A stretch of DNA of 64,000 nucleotides from Xiphophorus maculatus (Eukaryota; Chordata; Actinopteri; Cyprinodontiformes; Poeciliidae). How positions within the stretch are numbered: position 1 is the first letter of the stretch; each line of letters starts with the position of its first letter. Below the pieces are notes generated by a model, which saw only the letters and a program-made list of their open reading frames with translations, had not been told where the DNA came from and did no database searches. The DNA lies in assembly GCF_002775205.1 (NCBI RefSeq), contig NC_036450.1:14589479-14653478 (forward strand), read 5' to 3'. A program made the translations under genes and the position numbers. Positions 1 through 19,036 of the stretch are shown one piece after another.

Positions 1-1371
1 TCCTTCAGGGAACCAGTGTTTGCCCTCCAGATAGTATGCTGCCTCTCGTCAGAACCTCTCTATCCTCTTCAGTATCGGCACTCTCAAAGTGTGAAGGTCA
101 TGTGGGACAGGAGCTGTAGAGGCGAGTTACATAACCTTTAGAAAGTCTACCTTGCTGTATAGTTTTAGCTGGAAATATTTTTTTTCTAAGTGGTAAAACA
201 GAATTTAAATTATAATTATTACGTACATTAAATTAATATTATTTGCATTAATACAAACTCTAATAAAGAATACGTAATTTTATTACAAGATGTAGAATTA
301 CCTAAAACATAATAGTTAGACCCATAAAATGTATAAATGTTGATGCATTGTGTGATCATGTAAGCCTATTATCTTTATAGTACTGTTTTTATTTGACCGC
401 CATGCAGTGCTTTGCTACATTTAATCTTTTCTATTGAGGTGACTCTGTGGTGATTTTTCTATTTACTAAATTTATTTTTTAATTTAATGTCCACAAAAAA
501 TAACTTTACAGAAATTTAACTCCAAAGGTTTTGCAGAAGGCCTTTATCCTGACATTACAGAGCTAAAATAGAGTTCTACTGAAGATGATCCCCAGATTGC
601 AAAATCGCAAACGGCTGTCAAATCTTAGAAACAGCTTATTATTAATGCATGTTTGAGTATACTGGACACCAGCTTGTATCTGAAGCATTGATGCTCCTTG
701 GTAGAGCAGGTTCAGAAAGAGTCAGTGCCGTGCCTTGGAGCATCAGACACTGCCGATGTGAGTCAATGGAAAACAATGTGGATGTACTTTGGACAAATCC
801 CTGATGCTACAGATGTGGGTTGCCTTAAAATGTACTGAGCCAAAAATAAGCCTGAATGACATTTTTTTAAACAAGCCCAATTGATTTGTGTAAGGTTATG
901 TTGCCATGTTTTGTAATCTTTGCTCTCTCTGCCACTGAGAATTAAATCCTGGAGTCCAGCTGACGAACCCACGTATAAATTTAGAGGTTAATTTGGCAGG
1001 AACCTCAATCAGTCAGACGTTAACCTTCCTGGTTTTGTGTTCAGATATTGTCTGTTTTATTGCAGTGGTTTGGTAACATACCAAGTTGACTCATCTGGAG
1101 TCCATTCTTCTTCTTTTTTTTCTCTCTCTCTCTCCAAAACTCTCCTCTGGAAATATGTCCAGTAAAAGAAAACTTTACATTTAAATTTGATGAAGTTTTA
1201 ATCAGCTAATAACACTGTATGTTCGTTCTCAATTTCCCTCAGAATGTCTCCTTAAGACATTGCTAAATTTCATGCTTTTATTTTTTCTATGTTATGTTTT
1301 TGCCTGTTAAATCCTTAAAATAGATCAGAATAATTTTTTAGTTTGGTGGTCACTGATTCTTTTGATTCAAC

Positions 1372-1425
1372 TCCACTCAATTAAATTTCCCCTTTGGGAT
1401 CAATAAAGTATTTTCAAATTTGAAT
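1372..1425 (+). repeat. Possible 3' tail of a teleost non-LTR retrotransposon
   Basis: The sequence reads AAATTTCCCCTTTGGGATCA then ATAAAGTATT and an AAATTTGAAT-type simple tail. This resembles the 'cctttgggatcaataaagtat' end of common fish LINEs of the L2/CR1 type. No coding part is visible, so it would be a 5'-truncated copy. The match is from memory and short. Confidence 0.4.
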
Positions 1426-2635
1426 GAAACTCAATGATTAAGAAAAAAATTGTTTTCAAATTTGAATATAAATTCAAGACGTTGTATAGATATAATAGTT
1501 TTGGCTATGAATTAATTTAGCATTTATAGCTCATTCCTGGGTTAGAGCTTGTGTGCCATTAAGCTCAGGCTCTTGTCCTCCTGCTGTGTTGCTCTCTGTT
1601 GTCCCTCTGTTCATGCTGAGTACAATTGTGCTTCAAAGTGGATAAAGTGGATGTCTGTGTTTTTGTTTTTTTTTGCCCGTTTAATTTTTTCATGTGTCTG
1701 TGTGTGTTTGTGTGTCTGCTTTCAACCTAACCCACTTCTCTAAAAACCATGTTAATCCTTTAGCCCTAAAAAAGCAAATCCGTTCCCCGGCCTCCACTTT
1801 CCGGGAGCACGCTCTTTCTAAAACTCTTCTTCAGTGTTTGCTGGTAATCATTAGTCAGTTTAAAGCTGCTTGAAAAAAGTCTCTTCGGCGAGAGGGGCAT
1901 ACCTTATGACCACAATGTCATTATATTCTGGAAAGTAATTATTTTACCAGAGCTGAATGGGTTGATTTGGTATCACTGCAGACTGCAGATAAACAATATT
2001 TAGAGACAGACTATATTTGTCCACATATGCAGACTTCTTGCGTCTTTTAAGTTAGTGCAGAAACTTTCATTGTCAACATATTGTTTATGTTGGCAATGAA
2101 GCAATCTTTCAGTTTGTGGCTAACTTGGACCACATTCTTTAATTTTATTGATATAACACCCTTCACTGTCAGCACCTCCTGTTAAACATGCAAAGGAAGA
2201 TACGTCTTTGTACGTTTTATTAAAGTCGATTGTTTTAATCTGCAAATTATTACTTCCTGTTTATGAAAAAAGATAGAGGAGTCCCTCAAAATGGGAAACA
2301 CATGAGAACATGCCACTAAAGCAAGGCTCATGTGTGTTGGTATTTGCAGGTCATAAAAAAGGTGACCTTTCTAAGCTTTGGCAGACACACGTTTATGGCA
2401 GAGAACAAACCCATAGAGGAGATTGATAGTTCAGAGAAATTAAGTTCAGGAAGCCATAATGGAAACATGACTGTGAAATTAATTTCTCTTCAGCACTGCT
2501 TATGAGTCTGATGTGAACCCAAAAATTAACATTTGGATGCTCATTACTAAGTATGTTGGACAATCTGTAATGCTGTGCGCCTTCTTCATTTCTGAAGAGC
2601 CCGGGAATCTTTAATGGCATAATTCTTTTTCTTTT

Positions 2636-2790
2636 TTAAAGGTTTTATAGGCTTTAGTGGCCTTTATTTGAGTGATCAAATAGGAAAGTGGGCAATGAGA
2701 GAGGGGGAAGACATTTGACATGTGGCAACTCGAACCTGTGACAGCCATGTCGAGGACTGGCTGCTCCACCACAATACATATTTTTGAAGC
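2636..2790 (+). repeat. Degenerate SINE-like interspersed repeat
   Basis: The order of motifs 'ggctttagtggcctttattt', 'aggaaagtgggcaatgagag', 'agacatttgacatgtggcaa' and 'ctcgaacctgtgacagccat' matches a dispersed teleost repeat I recognise. It includes a box-B-like TCGAACC and a 'gtcgaggactgg' segment. It lies in non-coding DNA and has no open frame. The family name is not certain. Confidence 0.5.
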
Positions 2791-3799
2791 GCCACAGTAT
2801 TTCAAATAAAAATCAGGACGCTTCTCCCAGAATACGAAATATGTTGCATTCTTGGGTCATTCAGTGGGATAATAATAATATGTATGCTCAATTTAACCCA
2901 GAAATGATTAACCAGACACTAAATAAAACTTCCTCCATGACCATGTCACACCTAATGCAGCATAAGACGGGACCCAGGTTTCTGAATGATGGGGAGAGGT
3001 TGTTCACAGAGGAGTGGTCAGATCTTTCTCTGCATGCCCCAACTGTATAATAGTGCAAGAGGCGATTAAGTGCAGTTCTGTTGGCAAAGGCAGGGTTGCA
3101 CAAAGAATTAACAGCAGGGGTGGCAGGGTGTTAGTTGGTAACACTAAGAAGCCAAGCTGACTCTGCTGAAAGCAATAAGCTCCACAGCAGCCTTCTCCCC
3201 GCTCCCCAAGTCTGTAAAGTTTATGTGAACTCATAATGCACAACATAACGGCGCTCTCTATCCAGCTAAGTGTGATCAAAATGTTTCAGAACCGCCATCT
3301 GACAGAAGCAGTGAATCTGCGTGGGTGTTTTACTCAGTCCTTCCACAACTGTGTGTTTGATTATGTTGGCTGTTGGTCATCTTTAGCCACATCACCTTTA
3401 CTGCTGTCTGAAACATTTCCCAGAAACAGAGTTCAAGTTGTATAGTCAGTGACTCAAGCTCAGTCATATCCTGCTGGCAAGAACAAAGCACAATATAGCT
3501 GTACAGTTGGCAGAGCTGTTGTGAAATCCTTTGGATTTTTTTTTCGCCTTCTGCTACAGTATGTGATTTAAAAATCAAACAACAATTCAGCTATGTTTCC
3601 TTAAGTGCCGTTAACTCTGCCACCTAAAATGACCTTCTCTGTCCTGAATGTGTAAAATCTATTAATTTAAAGGAGAAAATAATTCGTATAAAGTAATAGA
3701 CCATGGTGTCTGCTGGGTCTTTAAAAGTCATAAAATGTCTTAAATGTAATAATTTACATTTTTTTAAAGATTAACTTTTCAGAAGAGGTGCACTGCAGT

Positions 3800-3975
3800 G
3801 GTGTGAAAATATGTCATCTTAGCAATTTCTCCAGTTTTTGCTTTTATTGTCATAAATCTATTTTTACTACCATACAGATAATCTGAGTAAATACAAAATG
3901 CAGTTTTTCCAATCATGATTTAATTTACTAAGTGAATGCAAAAAATAATTGCCCCTCAAAGATCTTAGAGGGAAT
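3800..3975 (+). mobile_element. Fragment of a DNA-transposon-derived fish repeat
   Basis: The string around 3880-3960 ('ctgagtaaatacaaaatgca', then 'atgatttaatttactaag', then 'aataattgcccctcaaa') resembles one end of a common teleost DNA-transposon repeat whose consensus ends in a 'gtaattgcccc' block. It is short, has no coding capacity, and its boundaries are approximate. Confidence 0.4.
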
Positions 3976-4235
3976 GAATTTCTGACGTTGCGTGTTTGAC
4001 TGATGATGCTCTTTTGTTAAAATCCTGGCTTAGTTTAGCACCAGATGTAACAGGAGGCACATTTAGGAGGTTCCTCACTGCTTCATATTTTATCTATTGG
4101 TAGATAATGGCTCTCATTGTGGTCAGTGACTTTTTCTCCTGAATTCCTTTAGATTGTGGCTTGATTTGTTGCTCTTTGAAAGGGCTGTACAATATCCTTT
4201 TGTATTTATTTATTTATTCATTTATTTTACCTTAG

Positions 4236-4300
4236 GTTAACAATGAACAAATTTATTCACTGTGGGACAATAAAGGATATTTACGTTCTATTCTTTTCTC
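4236..4300 (+). repeat. Possible LINE 3' tail
   Basis: 'TTCACTGTGGGACAATAAAG' followed by 'GATATTTACGTTCTATTC' resembles the 'gtgggacaataaaggat' plus simple-repeat tail of fish non-LTR retrotransposons. It is a fragment only. Confidence 0.35.
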
Positions 4301-5449
4301 TGTCCCTGATACATTTCTCTTTTTACCATTATGCCCTTACCTGACCCACTCTACATTAACTTTAAAATCTCATAATAAGTATTTCTGCAGCTCTATCTTT
4401 ATTTATTTTTTATTATTTTTTGCCTACTTTATGTTGCCAGGCAGATTCTGTATACATGATTTTTATATTCTGCAGCTCAGACAATCAGGCCTGTGTGGCT
4501 ACTGATATTAAACCAAAACATATGTAGTAAATTATTATTTGAAAACTACTTTTTATGTTTACTCGGGCTATATTTGTCCAATATTAAAATTTTCTTAATA
4601 TGAAACATAAAAACTGAGATTTACATTTCAGATGGTAAGGTTTTAGGTATTTTTAAAAATTTATTTAAATCCTAATGCTCTTTAAAATGTCTCACAAAGT
4701 CATAAATTGAACTCATTGAAATGAGCAGAAACAGTACCAGACACATGCATTTTTTTGATAGATAGATGTAACTGAAGCGCTTTTTGACAACATTTAGGGC
4801 TATTCAAGTCACTAGGGTGCCATGTGTTTGAGTTAATGGTATAATATAATCGTATATGTCTTCTTTTTCAAATCCACACCTACTAGAGACAGCTTTCATT
4901 CTTAAGACCTTGAATGCGACTCTGCAGACTAGCGTGGGCTTGCATGGTCCTCCAGAGGACGGTTCATATCTCTTATCTCTGTCGTTAATTTCATGCTTTA
5001 CACTGTCAAACAGAAGCTGTTCACGTCCGTTTGTTTCTGCCTTGTGCTGTGCTTTGTTGCCCTGAGCCATTAAGACAACATGAAGCGCTCTGTGATTACT
5101 GTCTTTTCTCTCTGGCTGTTGCTAGTAGTTACTGCTGCAACTACATTTAGGCAGGGTCAGGGATAAAGCTGCTGCAAAATGCACATTGTTATATTTCATA
5201 GAGCCCATTTTAGCTTAATTTGCTTAAAATATTGACTTTATATGTCATTTTATTGAATTCTGTCAGAAGCTACTGTATGTCAATGGTCACCAGGGTTGGA
5301 CTTACAAGCATGTGGACACCTGGGCTAGAGCCATTTTTGGTTCCCTATCCCTAAACTATAATTCTTTTATTAATACAAATTATAGTACATTAATAGGTAT
5401 TCAACAAGTATGAACTGATATATGGTAGGTTTAATATGTCACTGAGCCC

Positions 5450-5535
5450 AGGGGCTCCCTAACCTCTCAGCCTTTGACCCCCAAAGTAATAGTGCCAAAG
5501 CCTGGCGACCCCCAAAAAATACATATTATTATTTC
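5450..5535 (+). mobile_element. hAT-like element fragment
   Basis: 'CCCAGGGGCTCCCTAACCTC', followed by 'GCCTTTGACCCCCAAAGTAA' and 'AGCCTGGCGACCCCC', resembles the terminal part of a teleost hAT family whose ends read CAGGGGTCCCCAACCT. Only one end is visible. No target-site duplication was found. Confidence 0.4.
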
Positions 5536-5707
5536 CCTCTATTTAGTTAACAATTATTATATAGAGTAGTGAAATAATTAGACATATTTTTAAATATTTT
5601 TTTTAATAAAAACAATGAAATTTCATATTACTGTACATTATTTAGTGACACATTTAATGATACACTTATTTATTTATTTCATTAATTTTGCCCTAATCAC
5701 TAATAGT

Positions 5708-5753
5708 GATGTGTATGGTCACATCACTATGATGTGTATGGTCACATCACTAT
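5708..5753. repeat. 23-bp tandem duplication, each unit a hairpin
   Basis: The unit 'gatgtgtatggtcacatcac' plus 'tat' occurs twice in direct tandem (5708-5730 and 5731-5753). Within each copy, GTGATGTG-type and CACATCAC arms flank a short loop, so the array is both tandem and palindromic. Confidence 0.8.
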
Positions 5754-5898
5754 GATTCTGAAAATTATTATATGACTCCCCTTGTCAATAGCTCCATGTC
5801 ATTCCCAAAGAAATTGACTATAACAGCTTAATTTTCAAATACTTGTTGATATTCATGAAAATTCCAAAATATGAAACTGTACCTCCACTGTTTCGCAG

Positions 5899-13697
<7,799 letters not shown>

Positions 13698-14515
13698 GAT
13701 CCAATTTACACGTATGGATAGAATACATGCACATAAAGCATCCGTTCTGCGCACCCTCGTATACTGTCATATACTTAGAAGCTCCACTTTGAAACGCGTT
13801 GCACTCACATAATGTACTTACCCACGGGCAATTGTATTTTGCATTTACAGCCATCTTATGTATACAATCATTTACACACAAACCACCTCAGTTAGAAACT
13901 GACCTCATCTGCTGAACTTGGATCGTCTCCATTTGCATCACCAGCCTGAAAAATTCAGACAGAGGACATTGCCTCACCTCGCTACTCCAGCCACAAGACG
14001 TGGGCACAAAAACAAACGCACAAAAAGCCCTCTCACCCACAGACCTATCAAGGTCTTTTCTCCTTTGCAGTTTTTTTTCTTCTTCTATGTTGCCCGCTGG
14101 CTCTGTTAATAAGCAGTACATTGTTTGGGTGCACATTCATGCTTGAAACGTTTAAATTCCTGCCAACCTGCTTGCATTTTACGTACCATGTATGCAGTTT
14201 TACACAAACGCGCAGAGGCAATTGAAAGGACTCTCTCCCTTGCCAGGTGGTGGTTTATGGTGCTAGAGAAGGGCAAGTCTGCGTGAGAGATTCTCAAAAC
14301 AAGGAGTTTTACACACTATTTTATAAAAATGAAGCACTATATTAGTGACTCGGGCTGTAGGCTTGTTTCTAGGCTAGTCTGGTGCATTTTCCTGCATCAT
14401 GTTTGGTGCTCGTGTCACTTGGAATCGTCTAATTTCTTTCTATTGAACTAACAGGAATAAATGAAGCTTCACCAAGGTCATGGGAGAAGAAAACGTAAAT
14501 AAAGAGCTGTTTCTA
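13698..14515 (+). other. uhrf2: uhrf2 3' UTR with two poly(A) signals
   Basis: Non-coding DNA after the UHRF2 stop. AATAAA signals occur at 14456-14461 and 14498-14503, so transcript ends near 14480-14525 are likely. The end point is inferred. Confidence 0.6.
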
Positions 14516-17500
14516 CTTTTCTTTTACTAAATGTAAAAGTACAGACCTATCAGAGTGGTAAAGATTCCACTCTAAATGAAATGGAGCAGGCATTTCTTGG
14601 CCATCAGAAGAATACCCTTTGGTATTTCTTTTCATTTACCGCTCTGATGCTTAGTTTTTTTTTTTTCTCGCAGTGGCATCTTGAGAGGCCAGCCTGTGTT
14701 TGTCCTTGATGTTACCAGGTAACCACTTTCAAGTCAGACCGTTTTCATAGCTATTTTGATCAAAATGTTCACAGCAAATATTTCTCTGCTGTTCTTCGAC
14801 GTGTTGCAATAACTGTCTACTGGAGAGCTTTTGGCTTCTGAAAAGTAGCTTCATAAGTAGTCGCACAGCCATATGTGGATACGTTTGTCACATTCCAGCC
14901 AGAAAATCGTGCGTCTCAGATTGTGGGAATTGACAGTTTTACAAAGGCAGCACATTCCTACTCCCTGTACTATCTTTGTGGGGTAACCCACTGCAAGTGG
15001 CTCAGGCAGCCTGCTGAAGCCCCCACCCCCACCCCCACCCACCTCACTTACTGTGACAAAGAAGTGCATGTTTGACCCGTTGGACACCTTTACCATTAAT
15101 ACCTGAAAGAGGGAGAGATGGGTTAGTATTGTAAGCTTTGTCAGTGTTAGCCATGGTCCAGTTCCTGGTATGAAGATATGCCCCACTTTTAAAATCATTT
15201 GGTTAGTTGTCTATTATTTTGCAGCACCGCACACACTGCCTAATAGCTGGCTGAAGGAAAGCTTATACACATCCTATCTTACAAGAAAGAAACATTTAGT
15301 CTTTTAAAAATATTTGCATCTGTTACGCCGCTGACTGCAGGCTAGCTACCCCAGGAGATAGACCAATTAACTACACCAAAAAAAGAAAAGAAAAAGGGTA
15401 TAATATGACTTAATTTCTTCCAATTTGGAACAGTTATTCCTACTGTGATATTAATGTGATCTATAACAGACTTTAGCAAAAACATTTAGAAAAATAAACA
15501 CTAATTTAGGTATAAGAGACAATTTTAGGTGGTTAATGAGTCGCGCTATCTGCAGAGTTTGCCAGTCAGCTCTTCTGCTTAACAAATATGCGATACCTAG
15601 CTGCCAAAAGCAATAAAAAAAACCCACATACTTAGTGAGCTATTTAATTTCCACAACTTATTTACCCTTGTATGAATTTGCCTCCTTTCATCTAGCTTTC
15701 ACCAGTGCGTAGCAACCGCTTCGCTACGTGCTTTGTACAGCTGCAATGTCTGCAATGTCACCCTGGCTTGTTTTTTCACATAAAATTACATCGACTTTAA
15801 ACTCTAGGAATGATGCGACAAAAGTCCAGCATATGTCTAAGCATTTTTTTTCCCTAATTATAACAGAATAAACCTAAAACAGGTGGATACTGCGTGTTAG
15901 ACTTTAGGCAAAGTGAGAACAGTAAACAGGATGTCAGACCAAAGAGAAGAGCGGCTCCATCACAGCACTGAAGTGGTCATTAACCTTTTAGATGATCTAA
16001 AATGAGCCGATCAGAAATGCAGTTCTGTGGCCTTAAATATTATACAATATACTAATTTTAGTGACTACATCCCAACAGAATTCATTGCAAAACTGCATGA
16101 GTTCTGTCACGAAAAATACCTAAAACAGAAAGCTCTCTGCTGCTGATTATTTCATTATGTCATGCATTTTTTTTGCTGACATTGCAAAAGAAAAAAATAT
16201 TAGTATAAATATTACTCAAGAATTACAAATGCAAAACTATTTTAAAATACATAACTGTTAGATAAACTCAATAGGAGGCAGAACATATTTTTTTTGTACT
16301 GCTAGTGTACAGACTAAAAATGATTTATAACTAGAAAATGATTTTTTTAAAATATGTTTTATGTGCACAGATCCTAGAAAAATGTGTTGCCCAAAATAAT
16401 AACTTTGCATCGTATGTCCATTGGCTTCCAAATAAATACAAAAAAGGTATAAACTAAGCTCACACTGTCCGAAATTAAGCTTAACTATAAATGCATTTAA
16501 AAACTAATAATTAATTCTTAACTCATTTTAATTGCTGTAAGAATACAGCTGCAGTATATTGTAAAGATCTTAAAGTAGATTCTTTTTCACTTTTAATTTT
16601 TTTATCCTTTTAGGTCACATTGACTTAGACATTTTTCAAAGTTTTATAACCCAAAGCGTGTAACTCTTACATGTTTAAATTCTGTCGTCGTCATCTTTGC
16701 CCACTGTATCGAGTCATCAAATATTACTAGGTGTCTTTTTTATATAGATTAGAACATTTGAACGTAATTGGTTGTTCTGTTGTAACTGAGATTTGTGCCT
16801 GCTTGTATGGTACTTGAAAATGTCCCAGGTTGGCAGGTTTAATGGGAACCAAATCAAATGTGATGGAGAGCAGAGGCAGAGTTTCTGCACCGATCCGTAA
16901 CGTGGACAGAGGTCACCTGCAGTGCCGCAGTTCAGATAATATACCAGATCAGTTTTTTGTTTTTTTTTATGTTTGGGGAAAACGTAGCCCATGTTTAATA
17001 GCCAGCGCATAAGTCTTTGTGAGGCTGAATTAACGACACTTTTGTTCATTAAGCCTTCACGCACACACTTCTGTTGATATGCAAGTCAGCGACCGGTTGT
17101 TCATCAGCAGGCTGTTTGTTTATGGTGATGTCCTCGTTTCTGTTCAGTCATTCAGGATTTTTTTTTTTTTATGAGTAACATGCAAGTACAAATGCTACTA
17201 CAGTCTTTAAAGCTCAATGTGATGTGCATTATCTTGAGATTATTTTTTTTCCTGCATTGACTGGCTAGCTAACAGCCCTCCTTTCTCTCTGCTGTGACCT
17301 TTGCCCCTTTTCTGCTCTCCGTGAACTTATAGTACTAACTTCTAGACGTCTTGTGGACGCTTGGCTTCAGTGCTGTGTTTTTTTTTTTTGTTTTTTTTTT
17401 ATTGCACTCTATTAAAAAATTTTTGAGCAATCACATTTAGGTTTTCTAGAATGCTTATTGTTATCTCTGTCCATACTCTGATTTTCTACTTTTTTTCTTT

Positions 17501-18600
17501 TTTAGTTGCTTATGTTGTTTTAATCAGTTTTGTTGGCAGCCTCAAATATTTGCAGCACATGCCAATCTGAAAAGTTTCATTGCTTCATATTGTGATCTGA
17601 AATTTTATACATGTCATAATACTTGATATGTACCAATTAAATATTTGGATTCCAGAAAATGTCTTGTTTTTTTTTTACAGATTTTATAACTTTTAAGAAC
17701 ACTCAAGCTCCCGAGGAACACTAAATAGTAAAAATATTAGTTTGCTAATTGAAACCTAAACAAAATATATCGATTTATAGGAATCACCAGGTGGACCAAC
17801 CGGAGGAAGAATTTGTCCAAAAAAAGGTCTTGGTATAATTGCAAAATTTAAGCAAGAAGTCAAGAAACCATTACTTATGGAGTGAGTATATTCACAATTT
17901 TTGGTGAAGATTTGCAATAATCCACATGTATAGAGAATACAATTTTTTGCAATAGTCAGAAAATGTTTACATCCCCATTTTAGGAACCACAAAGTAATGT
18001 AAATATGCTCATCTTAAAATCTGATGTTTTTCTTAATCTTCTGCAGCCCTCTAGTGGCGAAACAAAGTATATCAAGCTTACCATTTGAATACCAATTATA
18101 GTACAACTTTGTTTGATTTATATTATTAAATTGGTCCTCTGTTAGAGTGGCTGTATAGCAAACAATGGAATTAATCAAAATGCACAAGAGAAATGCTTTC
18201 ATTGTTTTATTATCACAGAAGCACAACAGGTACCACTATGCAGGAGATACTCAATATCATGAAAAGAGTTAAAGGAATGCTAATGCCAGAAGAGAAACTA
18301 TTCCAGTAACACCACAGCATTTTATCTCCAACCTTCAAAACAAAATTCTACAATATTGTCCGATACATGTGGCAGAAGGGGGGAAGAAGGGAGCCAAAAG
18401 CCATTTGGATTATTTACTTCTGTTTCACCAAGTACCGTCAGTCATTAAATCAATTGTATATTGAATACACATGCATTGGCTTTCACTTGTTTTAATCCAC
18501 ATCTAGAATAAAGTGTTTAACTATCCAGCTAGAAAGTACTAGTTACTGGGGCTGATTAATACAAAGGATATTACTGTGACAAAAGAAAGCTGGTCCCGCT
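14516..18600. other. Convergent intergenic region between uhrf2 and oaz1
   Basis: No gene was recognised on either strand. The stretch contains a C-rich simple repeat at 15020-15044, several poly-T runs (14656, 17160, 17378-17400) and short AT-rich open frames without coding features. Both flanking genes end into it. Confidence 0.65.
15020..15044. repeat. Short (CCCCCA)n simple repeat
   Basis: About four copies of a C5A unit, clearly periodic, in intergenic DNA. Confidence 0.85.
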
Positions 18601-19036
18601 GATGAGTTTATTCAATCTGGAGAGAAAATATTTAGAAAATTTAAATAAACAATTTAGCCAATCCTAACAAGAAAACTGGAGTACCCGAGTGTAAACCTGA
18701 TGACCTTTTTTTTGTTGTACATTCAAGAAATGAAAAAAGAAAAAAAAAAATCCACCTTAAAATCTGTCAGAATAAAATGAGTTGACAAGCTATTAAAACT
18801 GCAAAGAATTTTAAGAGGACAAAAATCTTTATGAAGATTAACTTACATATATTGATGCTGGAAACCAAAAATACACAGCTTACACATTCCCTTAATCACA
18901 AATAAGTGAGTACTTTTATACAGAAAGCTACAGCTCAGGATTCAACACAAAACAGCTATGCATGTAAATAAAGCTGGAACTGTAAGATAATGGGAGCACG
19001 AAAACGTATCAGTGGGAAGAGAAGATGTCTGGAGGA
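18601..19036 (-). other. oaz1: oaz1 3' UTR
   Basis: Lies downstream of the antizyme stop on the minus strand. A minus-strand AATAAA (plus-strand TTTATT at 18607-18612) is the best poly(A) signal candidate. The extent is inferred from that signal. Confidence 0.5.

Larger units (their letters stand above)
1..5898 (+). other. Upstream uhrf2 intron (or 5' flank), mostly featureless AT-rich DNA
   Basis: No coding exon was found here on either strand. The exons encoding the UHRF2 ubiquitin-like domain and the first tudor half must precede the first visible exon, and none is recognisable in this stretch, so they probably lie to the left of the window. The stretch holds repeat fragments, annotated separately: LINE-tail-like pieces, a SINE-like piece near 2.7 kb, a DNA-transposon fragment near 3.9 kb, a hAT-like fragment near 5.5 kb and a 23-bp duplicated hairpin near 5.73 kb. 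Calling it an intron rests on the first exon starting in mid-domain. Confidence 0.6.

Noticed and set aside
16717..17064. 115-codon minus-strand frame between uhrf2 and oaz1
   Set aside because: No recognisable domain, AT-rich composition, and a poly-lysine/poly-T run. It is probably chance.
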